Shown here: positions 17,310-25,677 of the stretch, in pieces
Numbering within the stretch: position 1 is the first letter of the stretch
Layout of the letters: each line of letters starts with the position of its first letter
From: a virus
IMG/VR virus record: IMGVR_UViG_3300035698_010429
Span: 1 to 39,404 of that record
Direction: 5' to 3' (one strand)
DNA: 39,404 nt
Made by a program: the position numbers and the translations under genes
The notes under the pieces: generated by a model
What the model was told of the DNA's origin: nothing
Database searches by the model: none
What the model saw: only the letters and a program-made list of their open reading frames with translations

Positions 17310-17717
17310 TTACTTGGTTTCCTGGTAATCGAATGAGGCGTCTACAAGAACTTGGTACCATTCGCCATCCTGCCCCGATTCGCGAATGTCTGCACCGATG
17401 AAGGAGATACCTGCGAAGGTTGTCCCTTCGAAGATAGCTCTGGCTGCAACGGCAAGAACGTCGAGGTCTTGCAGGCCGTTATCAACCTGGTCGAAGATCT
17501 GAATAAGAACCCTGCCCCGACGCAGGAACTTTCGTTGGCCAATCCTTCCAAGAGAATCCTGTTCTCCGTTTTCATGATTGACTGTGATACGTGCCCACGG
17601 AGTGTCGTTGGGCGCGGTGTACTTCTCGTTGGCCAGAGTCCAGTTGACGAGGGGAGCGTTATCCGCCCATCGCTGGTAGATAGCTTCGCGAGCTTCGGTG
17701 AACGTGACGGATGTCAT
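17310..17717 (-). CDS. Tail terminator-like protein (DUF4128 type)
   Basis: 135 residues, ATG at 17717 overlapping the previous stop (ATGA). Features of the tail terminator group are an N-terminal helix (FTEAREAIYQRWADNAPL), a beta strand with PWARITVNH, then GRIGQRKFLRRGRVLIQIF and a helix with DLDVLAVAARAIFEGTTF. These small proteins form the hexameric ring that stops tail tube growth and docks to the head. A longer open frame to 18128 exists but its extension is arginine-rich out-of-frame sequence from the neighbouring gene, so the shorter form is right. The call is based on motif layout and on the position just before the tube gene. Confidence 0.8.
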   Translation of the reverse strand: MTSVTFTEAREAIYQRWADNAPLVNWTLANEKYTAPNDTPWARITVNHENGEQDSLGRIGQRKFLRRGRVLIQIFDQVDNGLQDLDVLAVAARAIFEGTTFAGISFIGADIRESGQDGEWYQVLVDASFDYQETK

Positions 17718-18112
17718 ATCAGAGTCCTCACGTTGTTCACGGCTTCTTGGATCGCTCGCTGTACGAACCCTTTGGGTGCTTGCCCAGAAGAGCCTTCGTT
17801 CAGGCGGGTGATGTACGGAACGTTGTTCGTGATATAAACAGGTCCGGCCGCAAGCTTGTAGACCAGGAGGGAGCCGAGACCAGCTTCCTGCGCTGCTCGG
17901 GCAGAGCCTACGGCCTCGTTGGACCCCACAGGTTCGGTGAGGGGAGAGCCGATACGGGGTTGCCAGTTGGCGCGAGCCCAACCCGTATCGACTGGAGTAC
18001 CACCTTCGCTGGGTGCGCGTCGAAGGTTCGCGACGATATCCAGAGCAATGGCCTTGATGACCTGCTCGGATACGCTTTCGAGAGCCTGGATGACGACGCG
18101 GATGTCGCTCAC
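17714..18112 (-). CDS. HK97 gp10-like neck / tail completion protein
   Basis: 132 residues, GTG at 18112 overlapping the previous stop (GTGA). The sequence runs from a helix (VSEQVIKAIALDIVANLRR) to TPVDTGWARANWQPRIG, the hallmark 'PVDTG.AR.NW' motif of gp10-like proteins. It then has GPVYITNNVPYITRLNEGSSGQAP-type sequence with the conserved YI..LNEG..SQAP pattern and a final helix. These proteins sit at the head-tail interface. The neighbours, tail terminator after and small connector before, support this. No in-frame ATG is available close to the start. Confidence 0.87.
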   Translation of the reverse strand: MSDIRVVIQALESVSEQVIKAIALDIVANLRRAPSEGGTPVDTGWARANWQPRIGSPLTEPVGSNEAVGSARAAQEAGLGSLLVYKLAAGPVYITNNVPYITRLNEGSSGQAPKGFVQRAIQEAVNNVRTLI

Positions 18113-18480
18113 TCGGAGTCTCCCTCAAGTAGTTCCTGTGCCTTCTTCTTGCCGTGCACGCGCTCCGTGGAGCCGTCCTCGAGAACTACCGAGTACCAAC
18201 CGCCACCCAGATGGAGGGGCGGCTCAGGGGGGAGCTCAGGACCGTCGAGGCAGTTGCCGAGAGCGTAGGGCTGGGGAGCTTCGAAGTCTGCCATCTCGAT
18301 GATGCCGGCTTCCCACCACATCTTGAGGCGCTGACGGCCAAGGGCATGGACGATTTCGTCGGTCACCGGATCGCCGGGATTCATAAATCCGTCGACTCCA
18401 AGCGCAAACTTCCTCCGCTTGCGGAAGACCATTTTGGCCGTCGGATCAAACCGTTGTTTCCAGTGTCGCATCTTGCCCAT
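18109..18480 (-). CDS. Head-tail region protein of unknown function
   Basis: 123 residues, ATG at 18480. A basic N-terminus (MGKMRHWKQRFDPTAKMVFRKRRKF) is followed by DPVTDEIVHALGRQRLKMWWEAG, a proline-rich turn (ELPPEPPLHLGG) and a short C-terminal WYSVVLEDGSTERVHGKKKA. I do not recognise the family. The place between the capsid gene and the gp10-like gene suggests a connector or stabiliser of the head vertex. The frame open to 18531 uses an upstream start, but MGKMRHW is the first ATG and keeps the gap to the capsid gene free. Confidence 0.55.
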   Translation of the reverse strand: MGKMRHWKQRFDPTAKMVFRKRRKFALGVDGFMNPGDPVTDEIVHALGRQRLKMWWEAGIIEMADFEAPQPYALGNCLDGPELPPEPPLHLGGGWYSVVLEDGSTERVHGKKKAQELLEGDSE

Positions 18481-18559
18481 TATTCTGTTCCGTCGTAGGG
18501 GTGTTGGGGAGGTGGGCCAGGCCCCGTGCACAGGTCAAGCACGGAGCCCAGCGTTACGA

Positions 18560-19549
18560 TCAGCTCACCGCGTTCAGGAAGAACGCGCCGAGGTCGGCCG
18601 AAACCAGCTTCTGGTCGAAGGCCATCTCGATCTCGATCCGGTCCGCCTTCAGCGGGTCCATGCGCATGCGCGAGATCCGGCTACCTAGGGCACCACCACC
18701 AAGGAGACCCGTCCAAGTGAACGTGTATCCGGCAGAGGGAACCATGAGACCAGGGCTCGGAGGCGTGTAGATCAGCAGGGCATTCTTGCCACCGATGAAA
18801 GCGTGAACGTTGGTGAGGCCTTCGGCCGCCGTGTTCTGGATCGCATCCATGACGAGGATTTCCTGCATCTCGAAGAGAGCCGCAAGGTTCGCCCGCATGA
18901 CCATCGCCGTGCCCGAGGTTTGGCCTCGGTCAAGACGACCCACGATGTCCGGGTGGTCGAGAAGCGCATCATACACTTCGCGGCCGAGGACCATCCTGTT
19001 CGGGCGCATGCCCGTCGACTGGTGGACCGTGCGGACACCCTGGCGGACATCCTCGATCGGCGTCGAAGCAGCGTCGTCCCAGCGGAGGAACTGCGTACCC
19101 GTGGGGGTAGCAGCCACGCCGGCACGCTCGGTCGTCCACACAGAGGTCACGAAGTGAGCCGAGGCCCACTCAGTTTCCTTGCGCAGAAGCGCCTGCGTAG
19201 AAAGCAGGAGCGCAGCTTCACGGTCGAGCGAGATGGGCGAGTCTGCGTTGGCACGGACCTGGTCCGCGATGTCACGGTGGAGAGCCCACACTTCGGCCGC
19301 ATAGCTGTCGGTCGAGATGCTGTAGTTCGCACCAGCAGACTCGGTCGCAGGCGCACGCTTTTGCATTTCTGCACGGTTGAAGTAGCCACGATCATATGTG
19401 AAGTATGAATCGGTCTGCTTCGCAACACCGAGGCGCGGGAACGCGCGATCGGCGACGAATGCATCTGCGCTTTGAATGAACGCAAGCGAGACGCTGGTAA
19501 GAGGTCCATCGACGTGAACGTCGGACCTCGACGGTTGGTTGAAAGGCAT
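18560..19549 (-). CDS. Major capsid protein
   Basis: 329 residues, ATG at 19549 with GGAG 6-7 bases upstream. The protein has the order expected of an HK97-fold coat protein of the gpE-like class: N-arm with PLTSVSLAFIQSADAFVADRAFP, a long helix region (DREAALLLSTQALLRKETEWA), the P-domain segment (EDVRQGVRTVHQSTGMRPNRMVLGREVYDALL), and a C-terminal A-domain with KNALLIYTPPSPGLMVPSAGYTF-type sequence. It follows a decoration protein and scaffold, and the strong ribosome binding site fits high expression. It has no obvious N-terminal delta domain, in line with separate scaffold genes upstream. Confidence 0.88.
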   Translation of the reverse strand: MPFNQPSRSDVHVDGPLTSVSLAFIQSADAFVADRAFPRLGVAKQTDSYFTYDRGYFNRAEMQKRAPATESAGANYSISTDSYAAEVWALHRDIADQVRANADSPISLDREAALLLSTQALLRKETEWASAHFVTSVWTTERAGVAATPTGTQFLRWDDAASTPIEDVRQGVRTVHQSTGMRPNRMVLGREVYDALLDHPDIVGRLDRGQTSGTAMVMRANLAALFEMQEILVMDAIQNTAAEGLTNVHAFIGGKNALLIYTPPSPGLMVPSAGYTFTWTGLLGGGALGSRISRMRMDPLKADRIEIEMAFDQKLVSADLGAFFLNAVS

Positions 19550-19573
19550 TTGATTGCTCCTTTGTTATTCAGG

Positions 19574-19948
19574 TCAGGCGACTTGGTCGAGATCGACCGT
19601 GAAGAGGACGGAGATGATTTGACCATCAGCGCCTGCGGTGAGTGCTTTGCCCACGAAGCTGGAAGCGACAGCGCCAGCGTAGTTTTGGACTTTGCCGTCG
19701 GCCATAGCCTCGAGCTTGCCACCAGCGGTGACAGCGCCACCACATTCGATCTTGACGACAGCGCCATTCGGGATAGCGACGCCAAGGACGCCTCCCGAAG
19801 CAACGGTCTCAGCGGAAACACCATCAGGAGCGCCATCGGCACCCGTGTGGTCCCAAGCGCCATCGGCGGCAAGGGTGACGAGACGGTAGACCGTGACGGC
19901 CGATCCCGCGACGCCCGAAATGAGCTTGACGCTCTGTGAAGTAGCCAT
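19574..19948 (-). CDS. Capsid decoration (cement) protein, DUF2190-like
   Basis: 124 residues, ATG at 19948 with GGAG ribosome binding site. The small beta-rich sequence with VYRLVTLAADGAWDHTGADG, VLGVAIPNGAVVKIECGG and a final beta strand ending VDLDQVA is typical of DUF2190-type capsid decoration proteins, which trimerise at local threefold sites. It sits immediately before the coat protein gene, the normal order. High alanine/glycine content and absence of cysteine except one fit a virion surface protein. Confidence 0.82.
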   Translation of the reverse strand: MATSQSVKLISGVAGSAVTVYRLVTLAADGAWDHTGADGAPDGVSAETVASGGVLGVAIPNGAVVKIECGGAVTAGGKLEAMADGKVQNYAGAVASSFVGKALTAGADGQIISVLFTVDLDQVA

Positions 19949-19966
19949 GATTCAGTTCTCCTTAGA

Positions 19967-21160
19967 TCAAAGGCCGAGGGACTTAGCGTATGCCGCTTCG
20001 CCCTCAGGTGTATCCAGAGCCTTGGCCACAGCCTCGTGCTCCGAGAGGGACGGGTTCGCGACACGAAGTTGCTTCGCAATCGCCTGAAGAGGATCGCTCG
20101 TGGTCGGAACGATCGAGGTGCCGGCACGCTTGAACGCCTCGGACATCTCGGAGTTCTGAGCCTTGAGCGCCTCAAGAGCGGGACCTTGCTCAGCCTCGGG
20201 CAGCGCATCGATCCCCTTCAGTATTGACATACGAACGTCGACAGTTCCCGGAAGGAACTCCAACTCTTGGGCACGCTTCTCAAGCTTGCCCTTCTTGGCC
20301 TCTTCGTCGGCCTCTTCACGCTTCGACTTTTCTTTGTCGAAAGCCTTGGCCATACTGACTAGGCGAACGTCATCGCTCTTGCGATACTCGACACCTTGCG
20401 TATCAGTGTAAACAATAGCATTTGCCTCAGCAGCTTTCGCCACCTCCGCGTTCCGCTGCTCAGGGGAAAGAGCCAGGAAGCTATCAGCCGCCTCGCCCTC
20501 AAGGGACTTGAAAATGCCACGTTGGGCATCGTTCAGCTCGGAAACCAGCTCGGCACGCTCTGCGCGCTTCGTGACTTCCTCAAGCTGCTTGGCGACCATC
20601 GCGATTTCGTCGACGGTCTTTTCGTTCTTCTCGGTCATTGCTGCCTCGTTGGGAACGTTGCCGACAGGATCGGCGGATGAATTGTCCGGAATGTTTTTGG
20701 AGGCTTCGGAAGTGCCGGACGCACCGTCTTTAGCCTTTGACATTGAGTCCACCAGTACTTGGTGGGTGTGGCCCTCTGCGGCACCGATGATGATCTCACC
20801 GAGCTCGTTGACTACAAAGGGATGTGTGTGATGGATGCTCATGCCGTCAGCGCCCTCAGGCATCCGAGTACTTTCGGTGTAGCCAGAGGTAATGTCCCCT
20901 GTGACATGGGAGAGGGCGATCAGGTGGGTGTGTCCGGCGAACTCCGCCGTGAGGATTCCTCTCTTGCCGAAAGGCTTCTTCTTCCCTTCGTCCTTGTTCT
21001 CGTCTTCTGTCTTCATGGAGTCTTCTTCCTCCTTAGTCGCACGTTTCATGATCGACATGCGCGCACCCGGCTGGGCCGGACAGTCGACTGCGGAGATCTC
21101 GTCGAGGCGGAACTCCTTGAACACACTCGGAACGATCTTACCTGTCTCGGGATCAATCAT
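19967..21160 (-). CDS. Capsid scaffold protein carrying the C-terminal strand of the prohead protease
   Basis: 397 residues, ATG at 21160 overlapping the previous stop (TAATG). The first about 40 residues include FKEFRLDEISAVDCPAQPGA, the strand that normally closes the S78_2/XkdF protease fold and here is encoded in the next cistron. The region from about 60 to 135 has histidine-rich motifs GHTHLIALSHV and IHHTHPF and EGHTHQVL that could bind metal. From about 150 on the protein is a charged coiled coil (AMVAKQLEEVTKRAERAELV; KSKREEADEEAKKGKLEKRA), as expected for scaffolds. Scaffold is expected to be degraded by the protease encoded just upstream. Confidence 0.75.
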   Translation of the reverse strand: MIDPETGKIVPSVFKEFRLDEISAVDCPAQPGARMSIMKRATKEEEDSMKTEDENKDEGKKKPFGKRGILTAEFAGHTHLIALSHVTGDITSGYTESTRMPEGADGMSIHHTHPFVVNELGEIIIGAAEGHTHQVLVDSMSKAKDGASGTSEASKNIPDNSSADPVGNVPNEAAMTEKNEKTVDEIAMVAKQLEEVTKRAERAELVSELNDAQRGIFKSLEGEAADSFLALSPEQRNAEVAKAAEANAIVYTDTQGVEYRKSDDVRLVSMAKAFDKEKSKREEADEEAKKGKLEKRAQELEFLPGTVDVRMSILKGIDALPEAEQGPALEALKAQNSEMSEAFKRAGTSIVPTTSDPLQAIAKQLRVANPSLSEHEAVAKALDTPEGEAAYAKSLGL

Positions 21161-21552
21161 TAGATGGCCTCGTTGATGGCTTGGCCACCGATGGAGAAAC
21201 CCGTGTAGGTTCCGTCTGCAAACTTCTGGAGGACCTCAGCTTTGTGCGGCTTCATCACGATGAGCAAACCCGTGGTCTTGGTTACGATGCCCAGGGACTT
21301 GGCGATATCGGTCGTGAGCGGGAAGAGGCCCAGGATGGTACCCACGGCATCTCCCTTGTGCATCTCCTTGGCGACCCGCTCTGTCTCGGCGAATTCCATG
21401 GCACCCTTCAGCATTACCTGCTCGGGGATGTGGTCTCCCTGTAGGTCGAAGTGGTCCTTACCATCTTCCTTGCAGATGATGGCGAATCCGAACACAAGCC
21501 CGAGGCTTTCGTCCACCTTCAGGATGCTGGATGCTTGTAGTTGTTGAGTCAT
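21160..21552 (-). CDS. XkdF-like prohead protease domain (S78_2 type)
   Basis: 130 residues, ATG at 21552. The motif order fits S78_2: ESLGLVFGFAIICKEDGKDHF, then HIPEQVMLKGAMEFAETERVAKEMHKG with candidate catalytic histidines, then GLLIVMKPHKAEVLQKFADG and YTGFSIGGQA, the serine/glycine end motif. In other members the chain continues into a strand with F.L.EISAVD.PA.PGA. Here the gene stops and that strand opens the next gene, joined by TAATG. The protein should mature the prohead by cutting scaffold and coat. It may work as a split enzyme. Confidence 0.8.
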   Translation of the reverse strand: MTQQLQASSILKVDESLGLVFGFAIICKEDGKDHFDLQGDHIPEQVMLKGAMEFAETERVAKEMHKGDAVGTILGLFPLTTDIAKSLGIVTKTTGLLIVMKPHKAEVLQKFADGTYTGFSIGGQAINEAI

Positions 21553-21617
21553 TTGGAACTTCAGGTTACGATGATACGGTAATGGTGGTCGTGGGCAATA
21601 GTATTTCTACGGAAATC

Positions 21618-22604
21618 CTAGATGATTTCGATAGAGAAACCAGCGGGTGCTGTGATCTGAGTGATCCTCGTCCCAACGTTGCATGCACACTGGATGTCTT
21701 CTTCGGCAACTCCGAAGGATCCAGGGAACAAAGCTTGGTTGCCTTTACCCGAAACAAACATCTCGCCGAACGGACGCTTCTGTCCATGCATGGCCTGGTG
21801 GCTGTCCCGCACGTTATCGCGCAGGCTGGTGTTCCACTCGTTCATCAGGTTGTTGGGATCTAGGTCACCGGATTCGATGGCCTGCTTGTACATCTCGTGG
21901 TTGCCCTGGTGGACGGATCGAAGAGACTCGGTTCGAGCAATGACCTCAGATCGATACTTGATATATCGATCCTGATATCGCTGGACCATCCGATCCATCT
22001 GGGCCTTGGTCAGCGGCTCCCCGTTCTCAAAAGCTCGCTGGACGACTCGGTCGAAACGCTTGTCCCGGAGAGCGCGGTCAAGGACAGACTTGTCCCCATC
22101 CTGGAGCCCACGACGGTAGTTCTCCACAGCCTTCACCTGCTTCTTTGTGAGGCCGATGGAGTCGCGGAAGGCTCGGGCCTGGGCACGCGGGTTGGCGCCG
22201 TTCTCGATACCATTCAGGAGAGCCTCTCTCGTTGCAGCACGCTGCTTCGCGGTGAACTCCCGGATCATCCGCAGCTTCTCCTCGCGCATGACGGCTTGCG
22301 AGAAAGGGTTGGTCGTGTCGAAATCGATGACCACCTGCTGGAGATTGGTGTTCAGGAACTTGGCTGTATCCTTGGCTGCCTCCACCATGGAGTTCACGTA
22401 GAGGTTCCCAATGTTCGGTGCCCGCCGCAGCACCTGGGCAAACGCCTCCTCGAGATTTCCTCGCGAGAGGAGATCCGCGATCACGTCTAGATCCAGGTCG
22501 CTCTTCATCTGGCTGATGAGCAACTGGAAGCCAGCGGAGAAGGCTGGCTCTTGGGCACCTACCAACGCCTCCAGCCTCTCCCAAGGATCTACGATATCAT
22601 CCAT
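21618..22604 (-). CDS. Phage head morphogenesis protein (Mu F-like / SPP1 gp7-like)
   Basis: 328 residues, ATG at 22604 overlapping the previous stop (TGATG). The N-terminal half is helical. The conserved region lies in the C-terminal half: RYIKYRSEVIARTESLRSVHQGN, then NEWNTSLRDNVRDSHQAMHGQ and a final segment with AEEDIQCACNVGTRI. The arginine/threonine-glutamate helix (IARTE) and the R..H..M.G motif followed by a C-x-C pair define this family. Such proteins enter the prohead in few copies with the portal and aid assembly or DNA ejection. The order portal, connectors, F-like, protease is a mild rearrangement since connectors usually follow the coat gene. Confidence 0.85.
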   Translation of the reverse strand: MDDIVDPWERLEALVGAQEPAFSAGFQLLISQMKSDLDLDVIADLLSRGNLEEAFAQVLRRAPNIGNLYVNSMVEAAKDTAKFLNTNLQQVVIDFDTTNPFSQAVMREEKLRMIREFTAKQRAATREALLNGIENGANPRAQARAFRDSIGLTKKQVKAVENYRRGLQDGDKSVLDRALRDKRFDRVVQRAFENGEPLTKAQMDRMVQRYQDRYIKYRSEVIARTESLRSVHQGNHEMYKQAIESGDLDPNNLMNEWNTSLRDNVRDSHQAMHGQKRPFGEMFVSGKGNQALFPGSFGVAEEDIQCACNVGTRITQITAPAGFSIEII

Positions 22605-23203
22605 CAGGCCGGGGAGCCGAGGTCGATGTAGAAGAGGTCGATCCAGCCGTTGAGGGTGATGGATCCCTCCACCGTGACGGAAGACTGGACGTTCAGGAAA
22701 AGCCCACTCGCCACCGATGGACGAGGGTAGTTGGTGACGGTCGATCCGGAGATAACGGCGAAGGCGTTGAAGTCTCGATCCAGGTGGTTTCCTACGCCGT
22801 TGATGTCCACCTTGGCCATGACGTCCGAGTTCGCGAAAGCCGTCAGAGACTGGCTAGACGCAGCAACACTTGACAGGGAGACGTCAATGGCTGCACCCGA
22901 GGTGACGCCCACTCCGTCCTTGACAAAGTCAAGCTCAGAACGAACGCCCAGGGTTATGAATCGGTCGCCCAGGGTGGCCAGCTGGAGTGAGTAGAAGTCC
23001 GTAGCAGCGGGGATCGCCCCGACGTAGTTCGTGATGGTCACTCGCAGGCGCTGGACGGCCAGTGCCGTGTCCTCAATGGTGACCTCACTACCCGCGGTTG
23101 CTGCGGTGAGTGGAGTCGCTCCACTTCCCCCAACGGACTGTCCGTCGAGGCGAAGGTAGTCGGGTGCCAGGATTGGAGAGTTGAATCGTTCGACGTTTCC
23201 CAT
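22604..23203 (-). CDS. Virion protein of unknown function (beta-sandwich-like)
   Basis: 199 residues, ATG at 23203. Alternating beta strands (TIEDTALAVQRLRVTITNYVG; RFITLGVRSELDF; ITLNGWIDLFYIDLG) and the lack of cysteine point to a small virion beta-sandwich. No family is recognised. It is coupled to the F-like gene by a one-base overlap and starts 3 bp after the stop of the 124-residue connector-like protein, so it is made together with head-vertex proteins. A decoration, neck or vertex role is plausible. Confidence 0.5.
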   Translation of the reverse strand: MGNVERFNSPILAPDYLRLDGQSVGGSGATPLTAATAGSEVTIEDTALAVQRLRVTITNYVGAIPAATDFYSLQLATLGDRFITLGVRSELDFVKDGVGVTSGAAIDVSLSSVAASSQSLTAFANSDVMAKVDINGVGNHLDRDFNAFAVISGSTVTNYPRPSVASGLFLNVQSSVTVEGSITLNGWIDLFYIDLGSPA

Positions 23204-23205
23204 AT

Positions 23206-23580
23206 CTATTCTGTCTTGCTGATGCAGCTGTAGAGAGCCAAGGCCGGATCGACCTCGACGCTCAGGATGTTGTAAGTCGTACCAAGGATTGTGATTCGGT
23301 CGCCAGGCTTGGGCACCTGCGAGCTTGCGATTGAGTCTCCCACAAGGGCGATTGAGGCGTCCGCGTCCTCAACTAGAGAGGCGTCTAGCCTATTCCGATC
23401 CAACGTGTCCACGAAGCCTTTGCAGGCATAGGAGACGGACGTCGGTTGCGTTCCTGCTGCCAGGTTGCCCGCAGTACGGGTGCCGGGTGTGACCTTGATG
23501 AGGATGGCACTATTGACACCCGGACCAATGTTATCCCGGATGAGCCCGGAGATGTCAACACCAAAGAGTGGGTTGCCCAT
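23206..23580 (-). CDS. Head closure-like connector protein
   Basis: 124 residues, ATG at 23580 overlapping the previous stop (TAATG). The N-terminus (MGNPLFGVDISGLIRDNIGPGV) is a short helix followed by beta strands (SAILIKVTPGTRTAGN; YACKGFVD; IALVGDSIASSQVPKPGDRITILG) and ends with YNILSVEVDPALALYSC. The small barrel with a PKPGD-I-turn resembles head-tail joining proteins (gpFII/gp16-like stoppers). The neighbouring gene upstream is an adaptor-like protein, the usual partner. The assignment is from fold-like pattern and context, not a diagnostic motif. Confidence 0.6.
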   Translation of the reverse strand: MGNPLFGVDISGLIRDNIGPGVNSAILIKVTPGTRTAGNLAAGTQPTSVSYACKGFVDTLDRNRLDASLVEDADASIALVGDSIASSQVPKPGDRITILGTTYNILSVEVDPALALYSCISKTE

Positions 23581-24182
23581 TAGGCCAGGCCCGCGTCAAG
23601 ACCGAAATCGTTTGCACAGAAAGGGTTGGCCACAGATGTACCCGTGATGGTCGGACCGGACAGGGTAGAGGCGCTCTGCGTGTAGCACTTGCTGTAGTCG
23701 TGGGCGATCTGGGGCAGCCGCACATCGGCACCCGTACCGATCGTGGGCTTGAAGAAAGTCACCGATGCGGAACCCGCCTTGGCCGTCTTGATATTTGAAC
23801 CCTGGGAGCTGGCTGAAGCAGCTGATGCACTGATGAGAACGGATCCCGCCAGAGCAGCTTGGGCATAGAAGATGTCATCGGGAGTCGTCCCGCTGGGGAC
23901 AGAAGTGCCAGTACAGCTGTTCGAGGCATTGTCCCGAGGCCACGACCGAGCCTGCGTAGTCACCGTCAACGTCCCGGTGAAGATCAGAGCTCGATCGATC
24001 CAGTCCGCTGCCGTGACCAGTGCTTGGTCTTTTTCGGTACCAGATGCAGCTGCCCAGGCAGTAGCCTCGGCATCCAATCGACCAGCATAGTAGCTCGTGG
24101 TGTTTGCTCGTGCTTCAGTGAGCACGAGTGCATAGACGCTGAACGTGTCAGTGCCGATTGTGATTGTGTCGATGACTGCCAT
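23580..24182 (-). CDS. Head-tail adaptor (connector ring protein)
   Basis: 200 residues, ATG at 24182. After an N-terminal strand segment (MAVIDTITIGTDTFSVYALV) the helical core shows the pattern used by phage adaptors: ALVTAADWIDRALIFTG, then a QARSWPRDNA-like motif, a loop, and TTPDDIFYAQAALAGSVL (the 'P..i..A...lA' helix). A long small-residue tail follows and ends in VANPFCANDFGL. The W-P-R motif and the helix pair are often annotated as DnaT-like or gp6-like adaptors that dock under the portal. The stop of the beta-helix gene lies just upstream, so the start is well placed. An ORF extension to 24239 is unlikely. Confidence 0.72.
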   Translation of the reverse strand: MAVIDTITIGTDTFSVYALVLTEARANTTSYYAGRLDAEATAWAAASGTEKDQALVTAADWIDRALIFTGTLTVTTQARSWPRDNASNSCTGTSVPSGTTPDDIFYAQAALAGSVLISASAASASSQGSNIKTAKAGSASVTFFKPTIGTGADVRLPQIAHDYSKCYTQSASTLSGPTITGTSVANPFCANDFGLDAGLA

Positions 24183-24183
24183 A

Positions 24184-25677
24184 TCAGTTGACCAGGAGAG
24201 CTTCGATCTCCATTTGAGTGAAGGGACGCTGCTGTCCAATAGCAGTATCGTACTTGAAGAGAGACCAGTCCGGTACTTCTTTCAGGTGAATCGTGGTCGC
24301 ACCATTGAGGGTGCCATTGGAATTGAAATTCCAGATCGTGTCGAGAACCACAGGACCAACGAAGATGTTATCGTACAGGTGGACCCGATCGACGCTGGAG
24401 ATGGACACGGTAGAGCGTTCCGTCTGGGGGCCAGCCGTGAAGCGATTGCCGGAGACGTGGACTTCGTTGTGCTGGTTTCCTGATGGGAGGAACGGGAAGT
24501 TTATAGTTGTATCCTGTCCCGAGATGACCAGAGCCTGGAAACGGAAGTTGTCTGCGGTGTTATCGTAGATGTACGTTCCTGCGCTGGAGACCCAGACCGT
24601 GTAGACGGCACCCCCATCGCCGAACTCATGGTTCGAGCCGTAGTCTACGCAGTAGTTGTTCCGGACCATGAGGCGGTCGGTGGGCAGCGGTTGATACTCC
24701 ACACCTGGACGCTTCTGGAAACCCGTGCGGTTGCCCCCATACATGTCGCATCCCTCGATCAGCGTGCTGGTCTTGCCCGACTTCAGGTACGCAACCGGGT
24801 GCTCCCTGAACTTGACTCCAGGATCACCGGGATTCTCCCCTCGCCACTTGTGGTTGCGGATGACCAGCGTGTCCCAGCCATCGAGGTGCAGGCCGGAAGC
24901 AAACGACGGTTCGCTGTAGCTCATGCCGGGTGCGTTCAGGAACCAGCAGCCATCCAGCTGCACATGGTCCGACCCACCGTTCGCACGGATGACGAAGCTA
25001 TCGGGACTGCCTCGTAGTCCGATGTCGAAGGCCATCACGTCTCCTGTACGCATGACTGCAGTGCCCCCGCTGGAGAAAGTGAGCCGTACACTGGCGGTGT
25101 CCGTCATACCGACAAACGTCGCAGAGGCTTTCTCGTCCCCAGGGTACGTAAGGACATCGGTGCCGTTCTGATTCCACGTGCCGCCCACGCGAGCATAACC
25201 GCTGGAGTCCATCACGCCGAAGATGATATGCTCGTCGCCCGTGGAGCGGGAGCGGCGATACGCATCCCCGTATCCGGTCGTGACGATGCCCAGCCCACGC
25301 TGGCTCTGGAATGCGTTACCCTCAACGATCCAATCGAACTGGTCCGGAGTGGGCTTCTCACGGACGTGCCAGTCCAGGTCCTCGCCGGGTCGTCCTTCGT
25401 TGGGCAGTGGGCTGTTCAGCCATTCAAGATACGCGGCGAGTGCACGCGCAGCTTCGTCGGCCGCAAGCTGGGTAGTGATACGGGCATCCCGAACGACACC
25501 CGCCTGCGTGCGAGCCGCAGCAGTTAGCTCGCTGAGCTCGGCTTCCTTCTGAATCTGAACAGTCTGCGCCTGAGCGTGGGCCTCCATGGCCTCGGCTGCG
25601 ATGATGCGGAGATCTTCGGTTGAAGTGAGGAACGCTGCGGATGCAAGCGACAGGATAGCAATGGTGATGATCTTCAT
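24184..25677 (-). CDS. Secreted/anchored coiled-coil plus parallel beta-helix protein inserted in the head module
   Basis: 497 residues, ATG at 25677 overlapping the portal stop (ATGA). Residues 1-20 form a signal peptide or anchor (MKIITIAILSLASAAFLTST). Residues 22-90 are an alanine-rich amphipathic helix, probably coiled coil. From about 115 a right-handed parallel beta-helix is suggested by repeated short strands with D, N and G turns (IVEGNAFQSQRGLGIV; LVIRNHKWRGENPG; TLIEGCDMYGGNRTG; LMVRNNYCVDYG; VHVSGNRFTAG; VHLYDNIFVG). This fold is used by polysaccharide lyases, tail spikes and surface adhesins. A gene of this type between portal and adaptor is not part of the normal head set. It may be a depolymerase, exported modifier or host-interaction factor. 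Catalytic residues cannot be assigned. Confidence 0.7.
   Translation of the reverse strand: MKIITIAILSLASAAFLTSTEDLRIIAAEAMEAHAQAQTVQIQKEAELSELTAAARTQAGVVRDARITTQLAADEAARALAAYLEWLNSPLPNEGRPGEDLDWHVREKPTPDQFDWIVEGNAFQSQRGLGIVTTGYGDAYRRSRSTGDEHIIFGVMDSSGYARVGGTWNQNGTDVLTYPGDEKASATFVGMTDTASVRLTFSSGGTAVMRTGDVMAFDIGLRGSPDSFVIRANGGSDHVQLDGCWFLNAPGMSYSEPSFASGLHLDGWDTLVIRNHKWRGENPGDPGVKFREHPVAYLKSGKTSTLIEGCDMYGGNRTGFQKRPGVEYQPLPTDRLMVRNNYCVDYGSNHEFGDGGAVYTVWVSSAGTYIYDNTADNFRFQALVISGQDTTINFPFLPSGNQHNEVHVSGNRFTAGPQTERSTVSISSVDRVHLYDNIFVGPVVLDTIWNFNSNGTLNGATTIHLKEVPDWSLFKYDTAIGQQRPFTQMEIEALLVN

Noticed and set aside
17718-18128. Long N-terminal extension of the tail terminator gene
   Set aside because: Arginine/serine-rich sequence from the out-of-frame gp10-like gene. 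The ATG at 17717 with ATGA overlap is the better start.
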